This document shows, one piece after another, positions 46,320 to 58,172 of a DNA stretch of 64,000 bases. Numbering within the stretch: position 1 is the stretch's first letter; the number at the start of each line of letters is the position of its first letter. Under the pieces are notes generated by a model, which had not been told where the DNA came from, searched no databases, and was given only the letters and a program-made list of their open reading frames with translations. The stretch spans positions 4,636,501-4,700,500 of the forward strand of contig OW051470.1 in assembly GCA_932521025.1 (NCBI GenBank), written 5' to 3'. Both the position numbers and the translations under genes were made by a program. The DNA comes from Oscheius onirici (lineage: Eukaryota; Nematoda; Chromadorea; Rhabditida; Rhabditidae).

Positions 46320-48951
46320 ATGCCGAGACTGCCATCTCTATTACTGCTAGCCATTCTCAGTAATTTCGGCAAAACACTTGCTGGGAATTCCCTGTTCAAA
46401 TGTAAGCATTTTGAATAAACCAGACGCAGTCCTTTCAGTATGTCATCCTGTACTCTTGCCAATGGATGTTCTTTTCCTCCTCGATGGGTCAGGTTCCGTT
46501 TCGGGCAACACATTCGACATGCAAATGAACATGCTTCGAAAAGTGACAGAACTGATGCATCTGGACGAACAAAAAGTTTCAAATCGAGTCCAGACTAGGA
46601 CAAATTAAATTTCAGTCAAGACTGGCAGTCATGCAATATGCTGGCTACACTCGCTTGGAGATTCCTTTCACTCACAACAAAACAAAAGATGAGATTTCGA
46701 CTGCTCTCCAAGAAATTCATTACATGTCGGGATCTACCAAGACTGGAAAGGCGTTGAGAAAAGCGAGAGATATTTTGAGGGAAGAGAAGAGGAAACTGGG
46801 GAGTCGACATGTGAAACAAGTTGCTATCGTTGTTTCCGACGGACATTCCCACGATTTTCCGATGGAACAAGCAGCCAAGCTGCGGGCAGATGGTTAGTTC
46901 ATTCAAACAAAAAGCAAGTCAATAGTTTAGGAGTCTCTTTGGTAGTTCTCGGCATTGGTCATCATATAAACCGCGAGGAATTGCTGCAGATAACAGGCTC
47001 GGAAGAATACGCCTTTCAAAATCTGCACAAAGAAGAAGAACTCAAGAACTTTGTCAAGTCTTTCGCCAATATCTCGCAAGAAATTGAATGTGATCTTACA
47101 AGAAGTGAGTTTGAAGTTGATTATGTTTGAAGTACTTGCTTCCAGAACCCAGAGGAGCTACTGTTATCTGCAACGACGATGGATTCACTGTTACCGTATC
47201 AACTTCGGAACATCTACAGGTATGAGAAAAGTGTTGGAAATGTGTAAGAGAAACATTTTATGGTGTCCTCTATGTTGCTGGTCATCTAACAGACTCTAAC
47301 TGTTTCTCTCGTTCCAGCAAGAAGGTTGAAGGTCAGTTGAATTTTTCCTCGCAATGGATTTTCCAGAGTCAAACACAGCTCATTACGATACAACACTAAC
47401 TGTGAAATACAGTCAGTGTGGAGTGAAAGAGATTATTACGGTAATAGTTTGTTCATTCGGAACTGACTGTAAACTCAGGAAAACTCTCAAATGTTTACTG
47501 CCATAGTAATCCTGCAGTTCCATGACGTATTGGCAACAGAAAGGGATGAAATCTATCCAGTTAGCTGTTACAGAGACGAGAACACTCCAACTTTCAAGGT
47601 GCTGGACGAAAGGTAGGAGCTATCTTTTAGCAGTTACAGTATCTTTTAATAGTTTCAGTGTTGCGCTTCCTCCGTCTCCTTGTCGTTACTCAGTGAAACC
47701 ATTCGGAAGTTGTAGCAGTGTGCTCCTCAATGACATTCTCGTTCATACGTGGAAGTGTGATTACGGTAAGTTCTGCTCTAATGATTTGAAAACAAGTATT
47801 TCAGAGGATGTCTCGATGACTGTCCATTCCTGTGAGATGGTCGAACCTGTTACACGACAAATTTACAAACTCATGGATTCGCATGGGTTAGTTTAAGAGA
47901 ATACCTTAAACTAGGTGATCAGATGTTCAATTTCTCCGTACTTCTTCCCAATCACTCAGTCGACTGGAATTCAATCGACTGGACAGAGTTCAGCCCTTCG
48001 TTTCGGCACATCTCCATTAGTTCTTTTCCGGTGTACTCTCCGAATCTGTAAAGGACAAGACTGTCAAAAGATGAGTCGCTTTTAGAGACAGTCATATAGT
48101 GAGAGCATTTGTCTCTGAGACTATTAGATCGATGAATAATACAAGAAATCATTTTTTCTCAGTTTTCAGGCTTCTAGCTGTCGCAAAAGACGCGAAATAT
48201 TGAAGGAAAACCCGGCGGTAGGATCAGTTCCTTGAAATCTATAAATACCTTCAGGTGGTCGACACAGAATACGAGTACAGAGACGACTTTCCGTCTGTAG
48301 AGAGCAGGAAGGAAGGTTTCTGAACTATCGGACCAATAGCTAATGTTTTTGTTAAGAAGCGACCTCAACTACTCTAGGCAGAACAATAGTCAAGCCACTT
48401 GCGATTCCGTAAAAAAACGAATACTGCTTTCAAAAAGAGGTGTCTTTTCAGAGCTACCGTGTTTTCCGGGGTCGATGTCCTCGTGAATTCGAAAAGATTG
48501 TCCATAGTCGAAGGACAGAAGCAGGCTAAAGAGGTAATGAATTAGTATCTAAAGGCATGCTACTTATTTAGATTCACAATGGAGAAGTCGAAACATCTGA
48601 ACACGGTTCTCAAGAACGAAAAGAGTCTCCCGAACTAATCGTCTTCGGAAAAGGTGGAGATTTCGAACGGTATTTCAAAAATTTTGTATTCAAGCCTATC
48701 CATTTCAGAGTATCTCTAAAACCACTTCCAGTACCAACAACTTTGACCACGGTAGTTCATTTTTTTCCCACTTTGATTAATGAGGCGACGACCACTCCAT
48801 TTACCACAACCGTACACGCTTTAGCTAAACTATAAGGGGATGTTTTTAGACTGATACACCATCCTGGGAAGTCGATATTGTGGTGGAGTCCGATCCAATT
48901 CTCGTTCGGCTGAAGCATGAAACGTACACAACTACTTGCAATATAAATTGA
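46320..48951 (+). CDS. VWA plus ZP domain membrane/cuticle protein
   Basis: A signal peptide (MPRLPSLLLLAILSNFGKTLAG) is followed by a von Willebrand A domain with the metal site DGSGS (VLFLLDGSGSVSG), GSTKTGKAL and VSDGHSHD. A zona pellucida domain follows: TVICNDDGFTVTVST, YSQCGVKEI, PCRYSVKPFG, MDSHGCSISPYFF, ALRFGTSP and LRICKGQDC. It ends at a furin-type site SSCRKRR, after which come a Ser/Thr-rich tail and a short C-terminus (TTTCNIN). ZP proteins polymerise in the apical extracellular matrix, and nematode cuticlins are the closest known class. Some junctions (about 47220-47250, 48110-48170, 48380-48450) are not settled. Confidence 0.75.
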
Positions 48952-49401
48952 CGGAAAGAATAAACCTGTTCTTTTTTTTAGTTCACAGAAGTAAACGTTT
49001 GAATTACCGCCCAAATTTTTTGGGAACATTTTTGCCAAATGTTTTTATTGTTGGCTCTCTTGCTTTTTCTTCCATTCTCCATTTCTTCTCACTTTTCTAC
49101 AGTTTAGATATGTTTCCTTTTGTGTTGGCGTACAATAATTGCACTCAACCTCAACTGATCCCAGTATTACATCGATTTTTAATGTTGGCAGTTTACGAAC
49201 TATCGTAACCTGCATCTTTTCCATACTGATCATACATTTTTGCTATCCTTCAACTTTGTGTGCTATTGGACTATATAGTGCAACTTTCTAACCCTAGCAA
49301 TATGACTTTAGAAACCCGTTATAGCCGCAAACCAATTCACATGACAGCCTCGCTTGTTTACTTTCTTCATGTTTTTATTTATACGTTTGTTTAGTACTAA
49401 A
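48952..49401. other. Intergenic, no feature seen
   Basis: No exon or RNA gene is supported. It should contain the promoter of the MARCH-like gene. Confidence 0.35.
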
Positions 49402-50445
49402 ATGTCCGAAGAAAAGTTCGAAGAAGTTCCTCTCACAGAGCCACAACCTGTACCCACCCCGAGAGTCACAATCATTTCGTCAGATAAGATGGTAGCAGCG
49501 ACCCAGCCAGAAGTCACAAGTTCCAGTCTCGAAGAAAGTGTTGTCATAGAAATGTAACGTCCGTTTCTTTATTTACTTCCTTATCTTGCAGAGAAGATGA
49601 CTCTAACACGAAGGAGGAACAGCCCTCGACTATTCTTCTGCAGAAACGAACCGGACAGCCTGGAATTTGCTACCTTTGCGACAATAGATGCTACCAGGAA
49701 CCAAATGCTGCTCCTTCGGCGAAGGAAATGATAAAAGCCTGCTTTTGCAGCTTCGAGGCTCATCATGGTTGCCTGGCCGCGGAGGTGCTGAAGAGAGAAA
49801 CATGTGAATACTGCAACGTCTACTATCGCGCCTACAAGGTATCAACATCTATTTTTCATTGAAATTAAAAGATTTTCAGTACGGAACTATTCTCGACTTT
49901 ATCCGCTTTAGATGGATCTCCTTTCTGTGTACATTCGGCTCGACAGTGCCTTTTCTGATCAGCGGACTGATAGTCTTGTTCCGATGTTGGCCTCTGAAGT
50001 TCTGGTATAATTGGTGTAAGCAATTGTTTCACAATTTAGCAACCATTTTCTTTCAGTGCTATTCTCCTTTGGAGTCCTGCTGTTTGTGATTGGAGCCGGA
50101 CTTCTCGTCTTCTTTTTAAAAAAGATGTTCTTGAACAATTACCCGAAATTCGTGGATCGAATGGGTAACATCACTGTTTTCAAATACGAACCAGTTAACA
50201 GTTCGAGAGGAACCAAAAAACCGAAGCGGGTTAGATTTCCATTCTGATCTCTTTACAAAGCTGATTTTCAGTCTGAAATTCGAGCTGCTTTTCACAAGAA
50301 AAGTGAAGCTCGTCGAATGGATCTTACCGCCGGTCAGCAGTTGCTGGGACACGACCAAACTCACAGCGGACAAATGTCGTCGACTCCGCTAGAAGACAAG
50401 GAACAAGTGCGATTCCACTTTGAGACTCCAGCTACTCTCGTCTAA
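49402..50445 (+). CDS. MARCH-type RING-CH E3 ubiquitin ligase
   Basis: Starts MSEEKFEEVPL and ends FETPATLV. After a 60-residue disordered part comes a C4HC3 RING-CH finger: CYLCDN, CFCSFEAHHGC, then CEYCN. The Cys and His ligands are all in place. Two membrane helices follow (WISFLCTFGSTVPFLISGL and LFSFGVLLFVIGAGLLVF), then a basic cytosolic tail. This is the layout of membrane-associated RING-CH ligases, which ubiquitinate membrane cargo for endocytosis or degradation. Five exons have introns of about 35-45 nt. No substrate can be named. Confidence 0.8.
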
Positions 50446-50832
50446 CTCTTCTCATATTATTGTCTAACTATCGTCGATGCTCTATTATTAGTCATATCAG
50501 TTGTATTGTCATATCTTTCACCCTTTTCTCCGCCTTTACGGTTTTGTCTCCTCAACCTTCAGCTTGTATAAATTCTACCTCGCATTTTCGCTCGTATACA
50601 CTATGGAAAGGATAGATTTATAGGATAAAACGTGACACCGAGTTTGTTTGGGGAGGATAAAACGATATTATGAAATTCACCAAGTTGTACAATATGGAAA
50701 CTGGGACAGCAAGTGAGAACAGAATAATCTACGAGCTTTCTATAAAGGAGCATCGGACAGGCCACAATTCAGGTTGATTTCGAAAGAGCGGGAAAAGCGA
50801 ATATACAGAAATAGAGTGAAAGAAACGGGACG
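50446..50832. other. Intergenic between convergent genes
   Basis: 3' ends of the MARCH-like and Rab35 genes meet here. No further feature is seen. Confidence 0.3.
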
Positions 50833-51646
50833 TTAACCACACTTGCATTTCTTGTTCTTATCCTTGCGTTCGCCACCTAGCGTCACTTTGGCGGCATCGT
50901 TGACTTGGGAACTACTAGGATTCGCCAGTTTTGATTGAAGCACTTTCGAAGAAACGCAGTTGAACATCGGAAATCTCGTTTATAAAAGAAAAAACGGTGT
51001 CAATGTACCTCTTCTACATTCTTGTTTTCCTTAGCTGACGTTTCGAAAAAAGGAATCCTCATAGTCTCTGCAAACTGTCTTGCGTCTCTTTCTTCTACAA
51101 CCCGGCGATGTGGATCTTCGCATTTGTTGCCAACTGAAAAAATGATGTTCTTTAATGTGAAAAGATTACAGACCTAAAACTTTCTGGACGTTATCGCAGT
51201 TTGTGTCAATTTCGTGCAACCAACGCTTCACGTTTCCGAAAGACTCTCCGCTAGTGACGTCGTAGACGACGACAACTCCATGGGTACCGCGGTAATACCT
51301 GAAAAAGATTTTTACAGACCGAAAAGAAACTTACGTGGAAGTAATGGTCCGAAAACGTTCCTGTCCAGCAGTGTCCCAAATCTGAAGTTTGACCCGTTGA
51401 CCGTCAATGTCCACAGTCCGAATCTTGAAGTCTACGCCAATGGTTCTAAATTGAGCGGTATTAATATGTACAGCAAAACAATTACGTTATATAATTTTCG
51501 GAGAAGCAGTTATCGGCGAAGCGCAAGAGAAGACTACTTTTGCCCACACCTAAAATGACTTGAAAAAAGTTTTATATAAACATGCCCGAGTCTCCAATAA
51601 TGAGCAACTTAAAAAGATGGTCGTAGTCGCGGGCTCCGTGGGCCAT
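50833..51646 (-). CDS. rab-35: Rab35 small GTPase
   Basis: Starts [21 protein letters not shown] at 51646. The G-domain motifs are all present: P-loop GDSGVGKSS, switch [20 protein letters not shown] in VGNKCEDP, and [27 protein letters not shown] and [15 protein letters not shown] are diagnostic of Rab35. The tail ends KKCKCG, giving two cysteines for prenylation. Rab35 works in endocytic recycling and cytokinesis; in C. elegans rab-35 acts in yolk-receptor recycling. The intron at 51550-51585 has a GC donor (GCATGT), and the others are canonical. KCKCG is an unusual prenyl end: a glycine follows the last cysteine. Confidence 0.92.
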
Positions 51647-51796
51647 CTGAACATTCACGCAATGAGGAATTGCCAATTTAAAAAGATACAGGATGGCTTG
51701 AAAACCCGAAAAGACAATAAAAATGATACAAACTCGTTTAATAGGACCGGCAAGAGATCTACGTAAACGATAAAAGAATAGAATACAATTAGAAGG

Positions 51797-54236
51797 TCAG
51801 CAATAAAGGTCGAAGTCGATTCTGGTCACGGGATTGAAGGAGCCGCTGCCGGTCTTGCGGGCAAAACTCTTCGACCCAAGTTCGCCTTTGTCCTGTTTAG
51901 CAGCCATCTCAGCCGAAGTGAAAGGGCCCTGAAAAGTTTTTCATTGAAGCAGAACATGTCGATTTTAGTTTAAATTGTTCCCAAGTCTGTGTCTGAAGCT
52001 TTTATTGAGGATAAGCAGGGAAATTAGTTTTTAACAAGTCGCGACAAGAAGCAAGTGCGCGAAGGGGTCTTATGACTTACAGTTTCTTTGGAGATACGGG
52101 TGGGGTGGAGTAGTGACAAGGGAAGAATGAAAGAGAAACTGGAACTGAGGATCCGAGAAAGAAGTGATAGGAGAAGGCAAGGAATCTTTAGCCCTGGAAG
52201 GGCAGTGCTATAGTGTCATTGTCAACTATAATTTTAGCGAAATTTTCTATCACTTTTGTAAAAAAAAAACTAAAGAATAAAAAAGGCGATTAAATTAGTT
52301 CGTTATAGCTCGAAAAGGTTAGTATTCTTTTTATATTGGTAGAAAGCACTTTACAGAATGATATTCGGTTTGTTTCTACTTCTACTTCCCATAGTGATGC
52401 CGCTTTGTTTCAAGACGAAAAATGAAAAGAAAACGACCAGCAGCACGGAGAATCTGCCAAAAAACGTCACAAAGATTTCTGCCTCTCCAGCTGCTCTGAC
52501 AACACGTCCATCTTCGGAAGAAAAGAAGACAACGGCTGAGGAAATTGAAGAACGAGCAGCTCTTCTGGCTCAAGCGGACACTAGTAACGATGCTTTTCCT
52601 CCGAAAAGGCAAGAAGAACAGGAAAAGAAGACGAAAGATGTTCAGAAGGTGCAAATTCCCGGAGAGAGGAAACAGCAGACACCGGCTTGTCCTCCTTCGA
52701 ACGACATGCTCAAGTTCCGGACAGCGGAATCGCCGAAACAAGCGCATAATGCTGATGCGAGCATGTCAGCTCGGGATAAGTCGAATAAATGGTGGTCCAG
52801 CAAAGAAGTGATGAAAAACTCTGAATATTTTGGCGATCAAAGTGTGAGTGTTTTTGTTTTTGCAAATCAAGGCAATTTTCAGACGCAATCTACTCCGACC
52901 AACACGCCACGGACGAAATAAGACAAGACAACTACGTAGTAAAGCTGATAAATAACTGCAAAAAAAAATAAACAACTCACAGTGATTTCTGAATCCTCGG
53001 TTTCCTTGTAATCCCATTTTGTCTCGTCCTCGGCCAATGTCGAATCGGCATTGATCGTTGAGGGAGCCGTCTCGTCAGAGAACATGTCGAGAGAGTCTGT
53101 TGCAGACGTTGTGTCCATTTTCTTGAGCAGTTGTTCAATTCTCTCTCTCGTCCACTCGTAGGCGTCCATCTGAAAGTAGAAGTTCTACTTATCAACTAAA
53201 GTCAAGGAATGAACTATTGAAGAGGAAAAGTCGAAATGACTCACATGACCCGCTGAAATGAGTTCATCGGCCAGACTGCTCAATTTAGTTGTTTTCTTCT
53301 GCTCTTCAGTTTGTTCTACCGGTTTTCCTGCCTTTTTAGCCGCCCATCTCTGTTTTCGTTCTTCTGCAGCCGAAAGTCCTTTTTTCTTCTTGATTTCGGC
53401 CAGGGCATGCGTAATGCTGAGTTCAGGCTTGAGAAGAGCAAGTAAATCAGTGAAAATTTTCCGTTTACGGCTTTCGGTGAGACCGGAAGGAGTGTCATCA
53501 TCCTGAAAGAAAAAAATAGGAGCGAAGTTGGTACTGAGCGGTCGCACAGACTGTCCGGAAAGTCAATAAATAGTGTTGGGACGACCCGAAATCGCGGCAT
53601 AGAAACACAGCGAGTGAGTCAGCGATTACCATCCATGAGCAACGAGCAACTCACAACATGCGATTGATTATAAGGTTTTAATAGGGTGATTGTAAAAAGG
53701 CAACTATCAATTCAAAACCATCGTTGAAATGTATAAATGAATAACAAAACTCACATCATCGGCCTCAGCCTTCTCCCATTGGGCACCAGCTTTCTTTTTG
53801 ATAGCAGCCCAGTCGATATCATCAAGCCAAGCGTCGTGAACCTCCTTCTCCTTTTTATTGAAGATAAAGTTGCCTGTCGAGTCGAAATGACCCTCCTCCA
53901 TATCTTCCTTCATGTTGAAAGCCGTAATTTTTGTGGTTCCGTCAAAATCCAAATCACAATCTTCTTGCCCTTCGACCTGAATTACAAGTTTGAACCAAAA
54001 TGACAATGGGAAACCTTATGCATATCAAGCTCCTGGTGATCATCGTTGTCTTCTTCATCACTGTCTAAAGTATGTTTTGATCTTTTAATCGGAATTCCTT
54101 CGTCGTCTTCTTCCAGCACTGTTTTTGATTTGTTTGCTGCAATGTCATCATCGTCCAAGAGGCCAGCAGGTAAGTCTTCCCGATTGTAAGTCCGAGTCTC
54201 AACGTTATCGGCAAAGGATACGCCGCGTTTCGACAT
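51797..54236 (-). CDS. CD2BP2 / U5 snRNP 52K protein
   Basis: Starts MSKRGVSFADNVETRTYNRED (54236) and ends RIDFDLYC (51797). It has acidic and lysine-rich linkers, AWLDDIDWAAIKKK, and a C-terminal GYF-like domain (KWDYKETEDSEIT joined to GPFTSAEM). CD2BP2 is a component of the U5 snRNP that helps assemble the tri-snRNP. The C-terminal domain is altered: the usual MxxW becomes MAAKQ and GYF becomes GEL, while the IDFDLY end is kept. The last intron, 51928-52980, is about 1050 nt and contains another gene on the + strand and a repeat copy. Confidence 0.82.
51957..52216. repeat. Dispersed repeat family, copy 5 (intronic)
   Basis: It begins GTTTAAATTGTTCCCAAGTC and has GTCTGAAGCTTTTATTGAGG, then TTAACAAGTCGCGACAAG and GTTTCTTTGGAGATACGG. 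It ends TTTAGCCCTGGAAGGGC. It lies in the last intron of CD2BP2, in the reverse orientation to copies 1-3. Confidence 0.75.
52358..52921 (+). CDS. Small single-pass protein nested in a CD2BP2 intron
   Basis: Starts MIFGLFLLLLPIVMPLCF, a signal or anchor helix. About 150 hydrophilic residues rich in Lys, Glu, Gln, Ser and Thr follow. A short intron (52843-52882, ending TTTTCAG) joins to a last exon TQSTPTNTPRTK. No domain is recognised. It is antisense to and inside the last intron of the CD2BP2 gene, like the small gene inside the cadherin. Confidence 0.65.
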   Translation: MIFGLFLLLLPIVMPLCFKTKNEKKTTSSTENLPKNVTKISASPAALTTRPSSEEKKTTAEEIEERAALLAQADTSNDAFPPKRQEEQEKKTKDVQKVQIPGERKQQTPACPPSNDMLKFRTAESPKQAHNADASMSARDKSNKWWSSKEVMKNSEYFGDQSVSVFVFANQGNFQTQSTPTNTPRTK

Positions 54237-54774
54237 TCTATCTGAAAAAATGGGCAACAATAAAAGAAAGCAGGCAAACTCTTATGAAGCAAGCAAGACT
54301 TGATTCGAAACAAAACAATGTCAGGCAAGAAGGAAACCCAACAAGACGAAAATCCTCAAAAAGCTGGAATTTTACATACGCGCTCAGTTTGTTTCATGTT
54401 TTACTGTAGAATTCAAAGTGGAAAGAAACACCATGTTGCTGGTTCATTTTTCTGCCTTTTCGATTCTGTTTTTGTTATATGGTTTGTATCTTTCGATTCT
54501 ACAGTATAAACATAATGGTTTGTATCTTTCGGAATATGAACAAAATGAAGCTAACTGTAAAATGTGTAGAATAAACAAGTCCATTCTTGCAGATAAACAG
54601 TTCGGGAAAAAAATCCCGAATATGTTGAAGCAGTGAGACCGGGTCATAGAGCGAACAGTCTATTTATTTCCAACGTTGCTTCGAAAAAACGCATGGCAGA
54701 TATAGCGGCACTTTCAAAATTATGACGACTCTTTTTGATCTTCATTTTCCTTTTTCATAGCTCTCTTTCAGAAA

Positions 54775-55150
54775 ATGGGAGCATGGTTTTCTTTGCCCGA
54801 AGCAGAAGCACCGTCGACACTAAAGCCAAAAATGGATGACTCGGCAATGCATACGCCCAACAGAGTTAGTTTTATTTGAAAAACAACCCTCTTTTTGCAG
54901 TCCGCAGCAGCACAATTCGATCCTCGGTCTCCTACCTCAGAATACAATCGAACACCCATTCTTCTTAGCAGGTAGACCTGTTTAAACTTTACACATCTTG
55001 TTACGAATTTATAGGGGACAATCTGCTACATCCTGCGACGAGAACAGTCCGGATACGCCACAGCTGCAACCACCCTCGTCCAGTCTTCGTCCTCGTACTA
55101 TGCATCAAAAACTTGTCACCAGGAAGCTCAATGAGAAGTCGGATACATAA
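54775..55150 (+). CDS. CDCA3/Tome-1-like small protein
   Basis: Three exons: 54775-54863, about 54901-54971 and about 55015-55150. It begins MGAWFSLPEAEAP, an N-myristoylation-like start. The key motif is FDPRSPTSEYNRTPILL, which resembles the DPRSPTxxxxRTPI block of CDCA3 (trigger of mitotic entry 1). CDCA3 is an APC/C and SCF-linked cell-cycle protein; the assignment here rests on this motif and length only. Confidence 0.55.
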
Positions 55151-55306
55151 ATCAGCCAAAAACGTCACGACACTGGCAACTGTAACCATCTTGTATATTT
55201 TATCTTGACATTTTCTGTACTTTCGAAAATATACGTTCTTCAATCAAATTGTGCAGAAAAGAGTTTTATAGGTCACACCCGAAATTTGTATTATATCAAG
55301 TTTTCC

Positions 55307-56271
55307 CTAGCCGGACTTTGCTTCTTGTTGATGAACAGTTTCCAGTCTTTCGGGGACCAAAAGCATCGGCCTAGAAAACCCATCTTCCGGGCTATCGGCT
55401 AGTGTAGTTGTCTGTGAAAGAGCATCGTCTATCATAACTGCAACTGAATTTAGTCTCACAGTTAGATATTCCATACTAGCAGATGGAACTGATGTGCCGA
55501 AAACCCCAGTAGGTAGACTGCTCCTACTTGTTGAACGAGGTATGAGAGAAGATTGGGAGTACGGCGGTGCTGTTGTGATAGAAGACGTTGACGGTTGTCT
55601 CGACAAACTAAAGAATTGTTTCAATGGAAGCTGTTCGACCAACTTCTCAGCCGTAACAGTCCGCCGATGAGTAGCTGGAGTCTCATAAATGGGAGGAGGC
55701 TCGTCCCGTTTGGCCAAGCACTGCTCGTAGGTTGGCGGTGGATCGACGAACGCATTATTATCGAAGCCTCTTTCTGGATTTGCTCATTGATTTGAACTTC
55801 TTGGAACCTACCGGACAAATAGCTGAATGGATGCCCAATTTCTTCGATATCTCTGTTCGTTCTTGTTGCCTGAGCCATACTCGTCTGTTGTCTTCTGGAA
55901 CTACCGATCATCCCAAAATTAGAAATGCTCTACCGTCTATATACAAAACAAAGAAGTATTCTGGTCATAGCCAGTATGATATACAACAAAAGAACCAACA
56001 GAATAACCGCAATCAGAAGGCCAATTGGACTGCAAGTGTAGTCATTGTTACATTGAGAGTCAGATTCTGGAAGAGACTTTTAACATTCGTCGATTCTGCC
56101 GAAAGGCCAGTTCTTTCGTAAAAGTGTCGTACCTCCAGATGTAGATGATGAAGTAGACGGCGTAGTGATTAAGGGTACAATAGTTGGTTTTGAGCCAATT
56201 GATGAAGTTGGTGTAACAGCTATTATATTAGTAGTCATTGTATTCTCAAAGCCGGATCTATCGGAGTTTTC
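55307..56271 (-). CDS. Type I membrane protein with PPxY motifs (5' end open)
   Basis: A Ser/Thr-rich ectodomain (SSIGSKPTIVPLITT) leads to CNNDYTCSP. A membrane helix follows (PIGLLIAVILLVLLLYIIL), then a basic stop-transfer (CFVYRRRQQ) and a cytosolic tail with two WW-binding motifs, PPPTYEQ and PPPIY. The tail is serine-rich and ends QQEAKSG at 55307. The likely exon start is 56271; upstream exons (perhaps to about 56580) are not resolved. PPxY motifs commonly recruit Nedd4-type ligases; that is inference. No family is named. Confidence 0.5.
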
Positions 56272-56582
56272 CTAAAATCTTGTTCTCTTTCAAGTTTGTT
56301 TCTGATAAGAGTCAGAAAAAGAGACGTGACCTGACACATGTTAGCGGAAGGATTCTCTTTGGGAAGACTCATTTGAAGAAAACTGATCTCTCGACAATTT
56401 TATCCGACTTTCTTATAGAGATTGGTGAAGCAAAAGTGATATCTTGTTAGGCGTTGAGGAAGGAGGCGACAGCCACAAATTGTATGTTGGAAATTGTACT
56501 TTCTGTCATGAGATTTTGTTTTCTTGAATGTTTCAAATGCTATACTGTTCAACCAGGAAGTGACTAGACCAATAGTGAACAT

Positions 56583-57156
56583 CGGTAAACTATTACGTGT
56601 GGTTGTTTACTGCTTGTCGACGGAACTACCGGGTAAACGAGCTGCTCGTTTCTATACAAAAGATATCTTAAATTTGGCTCCTTTCAGCTAACTAACTTTA
56701 TTTACTTGTCTAGTTAGAGAAAGAAAAACTGATTGCAGTACTCGTAATAATTGGCATGTCTCTCGAAGTCAGAGAACGAGTATCTTTTCGAGACTATCTT
56801 TTCCAGACGAGACGAGACATAGAAGTGAGGGAAACAACAAGAGGCTAAAGTATCTACGGTTTGGTTTATGTCTAGTCCTTTTGATGGACACTAGGATTCA
56901 AACTTGTGGCTGCCAGGCAACAGAATCGACAAAAATACACATCGTCAGCTAAAAATAGTAAAATGTGAGAGGCTATGCTTTAAAAAAGGGAGGAGAGACA
57001 CGCTCTAAGTTACAGGAAGCAATTTTTTGAGAGAGTTTTGATTGGAGCGGGAAAGTTCGAAGGGCTGGTGTCAATTTGTGATAAGGGTCTCTCTTAACTG
57101 AATGACTGATAAGAGACAAAGTTTATTCCGGACTGAGGACCACTATTTACAGAGAA
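56583..57156. other. Intergenic, no feature seen
   Basis: No exon or RNA gene could be supported on either strand. Confidence 0.3.
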
Positions 57157-58172
57157 TCAATTGAGGGCGGTAACTGCCAGAATGAGCTGATTCGAGGCGG
57201 ACAGAAGATGGGCGAACGAACGAGCAGGCAGTACTGGCTCGGCTGAGCTTTGTACAGATTGAACATCGACGATGAAGTTCTGGAGACTGACGAGTACCTG
57301 CAATCTAGTCTCTTCTTTCATTGCAATGATGCTCACCTGATTGAGTTCGGTAGAGACAAGCTGTGACTGGTATACACTACCGGTGCTGATAACAACCAAA
57401 GCTGACCGAAGAAGACATTCTGCCGCCTCGACAAGTTCAGCTGCTCCGTCGAATATCTTTCCGCATTTGGTCTCACTGAAACCTTCTTGCTCCCCTTGTG
57501 GAGACGGGGCAGAACCAACCCGATTTCTTTCAATGTGGCAACAAACGTCTTCGTGTCATCCAAAACTCTTTTTCTGTCCCCATATCCGCCGTCTTCTGCG
57601 TTGCATGCTGACGCTTCTGGCTCGTAAGCTTTCGCCAATGTCTCTCTCAGTCCGGAAACTCTGAACATGTAAAGAGAACTGAATTGAGAAAGTTAAAATA
57701 CTTGTCGAGGACTGAACTGAGATCGACAGGTTCTTCCTTTGGAGCCGAAAGACGTCTGGTCGGGCTATCAGTGGATAGAACAGATCTTCTACGAGCACTG
57801 TAAGAGTTTATCAAAGAGGCCGGAGACTGTTTCTTCCACGACGTCAAACTGAGTTCTCTAAAAGGAAAAATCTTGCGAACACGAGATGAACTTGCGCGAT
57901 CTGTGTCTTGTTCGAGGGGTCAAGACCCGAAAACTCTTTCAATGACATCCGTCTGATTGGAATCTCGGCATCTTCCAAAGGGGACTGGAAAGATCAGTTA
58001 TATTGTTATTTGTCTCCCACCCCCAAGCATAATTTTCAAGAATCCTCCTCCAGAAATTTGAGCCCTTTCCGGCAGAGTATCCCCATTGAAGTGGGTGGAC
58101 AAATATGGAATATACCTGGTCTGAGATGGAGTTAGAACGACGAAGGAAATCCTCAATATCCTTCTTGTTCAT
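57157..58172 (-). CDS. Unknown helical protein
   Basis: Six exons join in frame from MNKKDIEDFLRRSNSISDQ (58172) to SNQLILAVTALN (57157). Its pieces are PLEDAEIPIRRMSLKEFSG, a basic serine-rich stretch (SARRRSVLSTDSPTRRLS), then a helical C-terminal part: VLDDTKTFVATLKEIG joined to ETKCGKIFDGAAELVEAAE, and LLRSALVVISTGS. The last 150 residues look like a four-helix bundle. TTTCAG directly precedes the first ATG codon, so an upstream exon is possible. No family is recognised. Confidence 0.5.

Noticed and set aside
54418..54636. 72-codon frame with a hydrophobic start (MLLVHFSAFSILFLLYG)
   Set aside because: No splice partners or domain, and part of it comes from a small local duplication (GGTTTGTATCTTTCG twice).
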